A model generated the notes under the pieces. That model did not search any database, had not been told where the DNA came from, and saw nothing but the letters and a program-made list of their open reading frames with translations. Source: Ahaetulla prasina (taxonomy: Eukaryota; Chordata; Lepidosauria; Squamata; Colubridae). Taken from it: 64,000 nucleotides of DNA. The DNA is taken from assembly GCF_028640845.1 (NCBI RefSeq), contig NC_080543.1, positions 95,345,825 through 95,409,824 on the forward strand, given 5' to 3'. Shown one piece after another: positions 58,860 through 64,000 of the stretch (its first letter is position 1; each line of letters opens with the position of its first letter). A program made the position numbers and the translations under genes.

Positions 58860-59647
58860 GCAAAGAGATCCTTCAAATTTCTAGGTTCTATCATATCGCA
58901 AGATCTAAAATGGACAGCTAACATCAAAAACATCATTAAAAAAGGACAACAAAGAATGTTCTTTCTGCGCCAACTCAGGAAGCTCAAACTGCCCAAGGAG
59001 CTGCTGATTCAGTTCTACAGAGGAATTATTGAGTCTGTCATTTGCACCTCTATAACTGTCTGGTTCGGTTCTGCAACCCAACAAGAAAGACACAGACTTC
59101 AGAGGATAATTAGAACTGCAGAAAAAATAATTGCTACCAACCTGCCTTCCATTGAGGACCTGTATACTGCACGAATCAAGAAGAGAGCCGTGAAAATATT
59201 TACAGACCCCTCGCATCCTGGACATAAACTGTTTCAACTCCTACCCTCAAAACGACGCTATAGAGCACTGCACACCAGAACAACTAGACACAAGAACAGT
59301 TTTTCCCCGAAGGCCATCACTCTGCTAAACAAATAATTCCATCAACACTGTCAAACTATTTACTGAATCTGCACTACTATTAATCGTCTCATAGTTCCCA
59401 TCACCAATCTCTTTCCACTTATGACTGTATGACTATAACTTGTTGCTGGCAATCCTTATGATTTATATTGATATACTGACCATCAATTGTGTTGTAAATG
59501 TTGTACCTTGATGAACGTATCTTTTCTTTTATGTACACTGAGAGCATATGCACCAAGACAAATTCCTTGTGTGTCCAATCACACTTGGCCAATAAAAATT
59601 CTATTCTATTCTATTCTATTCTATTCTATTCTATTCTATTCTATTCT
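58860..59647 (+). mobile_element. LINE 3' end with ATTCT tail (snake1-type)
   Basis: The frame at 58956-59336 encodes the RT C-terminus: VWFGSATQQERHRLQRIIRT, AEKIIATNLPSIEDLYTARI and FSPKAITLLNK. The tail reads ttccttgtgtgtccaatcac, ggccaataaaa, then (ttcta)n at 59603-59647. Pentanucleotide-tailed CR1/L3 LINEs are a known feature of snake genomes. 5'-truncated. Confidence 0.88.
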
Positions 59648-59667
59648 AAGGAATATGAAGGCTAATA

Positions 59668-60071
59668 TAGGTAATCCTCAACTTACAACCAAAAATGAAG
59701 CCCAACATTTCTGTTCTTAAGTGAGATATTTGTTAAGTGAGTTGTGCCCCATTTTATGACCTTTCTTTCCACAGCTGTTAAGTGATTCACTGGAGTTGAT
59801 AAGTTAGTAACCCAATTGTTAAGTGAATCTGGTTTCCCCATTGACTTTGTTTGTCAGAAGATCTAAAGGGGATCACATGACCTTGGGACACTGCAATGGT
59901 CATACAGTAAATATGAACCAGTTGCCAAGCATCTAAATTTCGGCATGTTTATGGAGATGCTGCCAAGTTCATAACTGTTGAGTAAAAGTTCAACATAAGT
60001 CACTTTTTTCAGTTTTGCTGAAATTTTGAATGGTCACTAAATGAACTGCTGTAAGTCAAGGACTACTTGTA
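59668..60071. mobile_element. TIR element copy
   Basis: Starts taggtaatcctcaacttaca and ends gtaagtcaaggactacttgta. The most complete-looking member, about 404 bp. Confidence 0.72.
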
Positions 60072-61697
60072 CCTATCACATGCCCATAGCAAGAACATTG
60101 TCTCAAAGCATTCAGAGTCTCTCCTGTTGAATAAGGACCAGCTTCTTAAGTTGCTTCCTTATAATCTCATCTTTATAGCTTAAGGGGGAAAAATTCCAAA
60201 CATTTTGGTATGCACTGACATTTGTCTTCAACAATGAGTTAACTGAAAGCCCACACCCCCTCACTGTTTTCTGCAGTTCTTTCTTTTTGACTCCTGTATG
60301 GCTTTTCTCAGGGTACTTTCACAGATAGCATTTGCATCACTTCCAGATTAGCTCCATCAGGTCCTGTACCTCATCTATATTAGGAAACAGAACCAATTCT
60401 GCGTTTTTTTATTCTGGTTCAACTGTGGTGCATTAGAACTTGCTTTAACTTTCCACTTGAAATGCTGGAATTTCATAAAGCTTGGAATGACCCATTTTCC
60501 CATTAACAAGAACACTTCTTCTGGACTCTACACCTTGGACTTCCAGGTTTTAGCATTTTTTTTCTTAACTGAACAGGGAGCAAGGAGCAATTTGTCAGCT
60601 TCCCCCACAATATTTTTTTAAAATAAATGTAACAAAGGAAGGAGGTTTTGATCCTTTGCAATTGGTTAACTGGCACCATTTCAAAGCTTCTCATATTATG
60701 AAAAAATATAGGTAAGCTTTAGACTGTTAAAGAGTTTGGTGGGTGAAGACAAGATCATATGGAAGAGATCTCAATCTTCCCCAGTATTTCTGATTTATTT
60801 TCTTTTCCCAATTATTGCATCAAAAGTTTATCAACTTTTCTGATCCAGTTTTCAGTGAAATTTGATACCCTTCTTTGGATCTGAAATGTACTAATGATTC
60901 ATTTTCTCATTAAATATCCTGCTTAGCTTCATGACATTCAAGCTATCCCAGTTTCACTTAAGATGATTCTTCAAGCCCAGGTTATGAGCTGAATTTTACT
61001 TATTGTCATATAAGAACATAGCTAAAGAATCAGAAGAGGGGTGGTTTATTAATAGTGTGTTCAACCCTTGCTTATAATACTTATCGATACTCCCCACATT
61101 TGGTAATAAATGACTATAAAATAATATAGATTGCAAATGTACATGAGCAAACAGTTGAAGCAAGTAAGTGGCCAGTAGTTCTAGGTAATTTTAGATGCAA
61201 ATATAACTGAAGCGTTCGTCAAATCTGGTTTTAGCAGAGAAACTGACTTGGACAATCTGCAGCTAGAAGACAGAAGAATATGTCCTTGAAATTTTTTTTT
61301 TCAAATTGCTTTTGATACAATGGATTTAGCATTAGCTCTAACAAGCTGTAAGATAGACAAATTTCATAGCTCCTGGTGATAATTCTAGGAGACTCTTATT
61401 TAATATTAAGCCCCGCCTTTTATTTCATATACTTTTCAACATTAGTTTTAAATTACTTTGATCACCTAATGTTTATGGCAGAAGTTGAATTCTACAGATG
61501 AGGGGCCATCAGCCTGGTTTTTTCATGTTCAAATGTGCAAACACTCTCATATCTAATCTAGCATGATACGCTTCTCTTGTTAAACATTTTCTCTCTGTAG
61601 TGGTTTGTTGTATTATTCTTCTACATTTGATATACAATATCAGATAAAAATGTGCCTTTGAAGGTCAATGGGTAGCATTGATTTTGTTTACTTTTAC
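60072..61697. other. Intron, nothing recognised
   Basis: Intronic DNA below exon 2, with no supported exon or repeat boundary. Confidence 0.45.
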
Positions 61698-61810
61698 CTA
61701 AAGGGAGTCTTCCTTTCAGCCTTCTTGAATTCAGAGTAGCTTTCTCATTCTTACTGAGTGAAGGGCCCATCACAAGCACTTCATCTGTCCTCTCAGCAAA
61801 TGCATGGAAC
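61698..61810 (-). CDS. VWA3B: VWA3B-like exon 2 of window
   Basis: 113 nt. The acceptor is tacacttcag and the donor TTTAG before gtaaaag. The split codon AG+G gives Arg, so the junction reads TTGRFHAFAER, a continuous VWA3-type strand and helix. The second half (MGPSLSKNEKATLNSRRLKG) is a hydrophilic linker. It ends in phase 1 (G). Confidence 0.9.
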
Positions 61811-63315
61811 CTGAAGTGTAAACAATATTAATTTTAATTATAGGATATAAATATACATCTGGAACCGCAGTGTAACCTCCTTTAGGAGGAAAAGTGTTAA
61901 AAATAAAACAATACTGTACTGTTGCTGCTGTAGTCATTATAAATGACCTTGGATTTTTCCTTCTCCCTGCCTACCTCACATAGTTTTTATAATTGAGGGG
62001 ACTGAGAACAATCTATGCCAATTTAAGCTCCTTGAGAAGATAAAAATGTAATTTAAATTTCAAAGCAGCTGGTAAACAGACATGGGCAATATGATATCTT
62101 TGTGACTTTATCAGCTAGTTAAAAAAATCTGTTCTGAAACATCATTTAGAAGAAGGTGCCAAAACCACAGTCTTTCAAGAAGTCAAGTTATATAACTAAA
62201 TATTTTCTGCAATATTCATTTTTTTAACTTGTGCACATTAATCAGGGCATTTGTCATGATATTTAACATAAAATTTCTGATTTTTTTTTAAAGGACCATG
62301 ACTTTTTCATTGACATCAGCTTTCCAACTGTAGAAAGTTGGAAAGTTGGACATTCAGTCAGCTGCTACATTTCTCCACTAGACTATAGATTTACAACCAG
62401 TGTTGTTGTTTTTTAATTAGCACTGATGCTACTGGCCTTCCAGGAATTTTTCAAGAAGTGAGTTTCAAGCCAGGCCTGGGGATCCCTTGAAAACCAGGAG
62501 CCTGCAAGATGGTTTTATGACATATGAGTTTTTAATCCCTTATACATGTGTTTATTTTTAATAGTTATTTTAAAATGTGTGTTTCCAGTTTTTTTATGGT
62601 ACACTGTCCAGAGTTACATTCATAAAATGGGTAGCTATATACGTTTAATAAATAACTTATTTTTTCCCAGTACCTCAATCTCTCTGGCCATCATGCCTTG
62701 AAAATCTGGAAAATGCAGCTCAGCACATGCAAAGGAACTGATTGGAAAAGATATTCTAATTGTTTTTATCTGGAAAGATGATAGATATGCCCTCAAAACA
62801 TCAGGCTAATATAACCCTGTCGATTATTGATTTATTATGTTTGGTTATTGCTTCAATAAAAAGCTAAATAAAGGTTTGCCCTTCACCATTGTTGTCTCTT
62901 GGAAATGATTACGAAGCCATTCCTTACCATAATTATTTTTTCATCTATGGCTGGTTTCACACATCATGCTAAGCCATTGTGAAGGTTATTGGATGTTAGC
63001 TTAACACAGTATGTGGACTTAGTCAACTGCTTGCAATCTGTATTTTCTTCAGTCAGCCAATATGGCTTTTCAACCAACCCCTGGCATCAGCTTTGTTGCT
63101 AAGATAGGAGAAATGAATGCTATTCCAAGGATTTGTATATTCCAGCTTTTTCCATCATGGAGATATATTTGACTATAGCTCCCATCATCTCAAAATAACA
63201 TGAAAGAATATGGTCTAATCTAGCCAGAAAGCATCAGTGTAAGCAACTACAAAGGGACATCTTATAATTGGGATTTATAGAGCTTACAATATTAGACATC
63301 CCATTTATTTCATAC
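61811..63315. other. Intron between exons 1 and 2, nothing recognised
   Basis: 1.5 kb with no coding frame of note. A tagaaagttggaaagttgga direct repeat of a few bases lies near 62332. Confidence 0.45.
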
Positions 63316-63481
63316 CTGCCGGTGGTTAGCTGACTCAGATCCTTCAAGAAAGCAACTGTTTCTTCTTCTTTAGCGTTGAAAGATACGGTATGGATTGGAC
63401 ATAGACTTCTTGAGATCTTCTGTATGAGCAAGTACTTTGTGCATTCTGGTATATCACCCACGACAAAATAGTATACAGCTT
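63316..63481 (-). CDS. VWA3B: VWA3B-like exon 1 of window: end of first VWA-like domain
   Basis: 166 nt. The acceptor is CTTCAGACAG before AAGCTG and the donor is GGCAG before gtatg. It starts with two bases of a split codon, so an exon ending in phase 1 must lie above 64000. It encodes VYYFVVGDIPE, then CPIHTVSFNA and LKDLSQLTTG, the pattern of the last beta strands and helix of a VWA fold in the VWA3 family. It ends with AG of an Arg codon completed by the next exon. Confidence 0.9.
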
Positions 63482-64000
63482 CTGTCTGAAGTGCACAAGT
63501 CATTCAACAAAAACAGTTAAAGACCTTTAGGTCAAAGGCCTGCACATGATCCATATGTATAGCAAAGCTATACCTCCTTTCTATTTTTGACTGACATAAT
63601 TGCTAAAACAATAGAAGTGCCCATAACATGCAGAATAGTCAGAAAAAGATAAGATATTACAGCAAGATAAGATATACTGCAAAGGGGCTTGAAGTGGTTT
63701 TTGGGGCCCGCATCTGTTTCATTGCTCAAGCAGCAACTTCAGAAGGTGACTTTAGTCACTTCACAAAGCACCACTACTGATGTATTATCAACTGTTTTTA
63801 ATAAAAGTAGTAGGTTTTTTTACAAAAAAATAAAAATAGTTATTTCTTACTCTATAAAATGGATTGTCTTTTTATCAATTTCCTCAGTTTGGTGCCCTCT
63901 AGAAGAGTTTGGTGACAAATCCCATCATCACAGACAATGCAGGAATTATATGCTATGCCTATAAAGTTGCACATTCATAACAACATGTTTTGCGAGAGCG
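63482..64000. other. Upstream intron sequence to window edge
   Basis: No exon with matching phase was found. The preceding exon must lie above 64000. Confidence 0.5.

Larger units (their letters stand above)
449..63481 (-). other. VWA3B: VWA3B-like gene, internal part (20 exons in frame)
   Basis: Minus-strand gene whose exons join in one frame from 63481 to 449, giving 836 codons with consistent phases at all 19 junctions. Approximate order in the joined frame: residues 1-65 end of a VWA-like domain (YYFVVGD, GRFHAFAE); 100-256 linker with WLQKNGL; 268-445 second VWA domain with MIDAS DVSQS, GTTTN and LLTDG; 493-595 Ser/Lys-rich linker; 600-704 WLKIHGL block and charged helix; 704-836 DUF4537-like, Tudor-type segment. 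VWA3 proteins are poorly characterised. Human VWA3B is a known locus for a recessive ataxia (established knowledge). Choice of VWA3B over VWA3A is inference from the C-terminal DUF4537-like segment and linker wording. First and last exons and the promoter lie outside the window. Confidence 0.85.

Noticed and set aside
1..64000. Bacterial-type operons, CRISPR arrays, tRNA or rRNA genes
   Set aside because: Repeats found are transposons or simple repeats; tRNA-like segments are SINE heads with poor tRNA folding; no arrays with spacers.

Overview
This window is vertebrate nuclear DNA, most likely from a squamate reptile and plausibly a snake. The evidence is long introns, canonical splice sites, and a squamate-type repeat mix: CR1, L1 and Jockey-group LINEs, tRNA-derived SINEs, hAT-type MITEs, and a LINE ending in an ATTCT pentanucleotide tail. 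There are no prokaryotic genes, no RNA genes and no CRISPR array. All calls come from reading the sequence; no alignment or database search was run.

One host gene runs through nearly the whole window on the minus strand. I assembled 20 exons, plus one duplicated exon copy, from position 63481 down to 449. The splice phases agree at every junction and give one uninterrupted frame of 836 codons (2,510 nt). Both ends of the gene lie outside the window. In order, the protein has the end of a first VWA-like domain, a linker with a 'WLQKNGL' repeat, a full second VWA domain with all MIDAS elements (DVSQS, GTTTN, TDG), a Ser-rich linker, a second 'WLKIHGL' block, a charged helical region, and a Tudor-like DUF4537-type segment at the C-terminal side. 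This matches VWA3B (von Willebrand factor A domain-containing 3B); the paralogue VWA3A is the main alternative.

Layout by coordinate: 0.4-15.8 kb holds the last exons, with MITEs, a solo LTR, LINE fragments and a SINE in the introns. 16-19 kb is an exon cluster. 19-29.4 kb is one large intron holding a copia remnant, a 5'-truncated L1, and a CR1 broken by an L1 that has ORF1 but no ORF2. 29.4-39 kb holds the linker exon and the VWA exons with two solo LTRs and MITEs. 39.2-41.4 kb is a LINE inserted in opposite orientation into a relative. 41.2-44.8 kb is a recent tandem duplication that copied one coding exon. 45.8-48.6 kb has three exons, one only 24 nt. 48.6-61.7 kb is a large intron with a hairpin element and LINE fragments. 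61.7-63.5 kb has the first two exons seen here.

I found no new multi-gene system. The points most worth checking are the duplicated frame-sensitive exon with 10-bp microhomology at its breakpoints, the ORF1-only L1, the same-family nested LINEs, the LTR family whose copies share an Arg-rich open-frame motif, the GC-AG intron, and the microexon.
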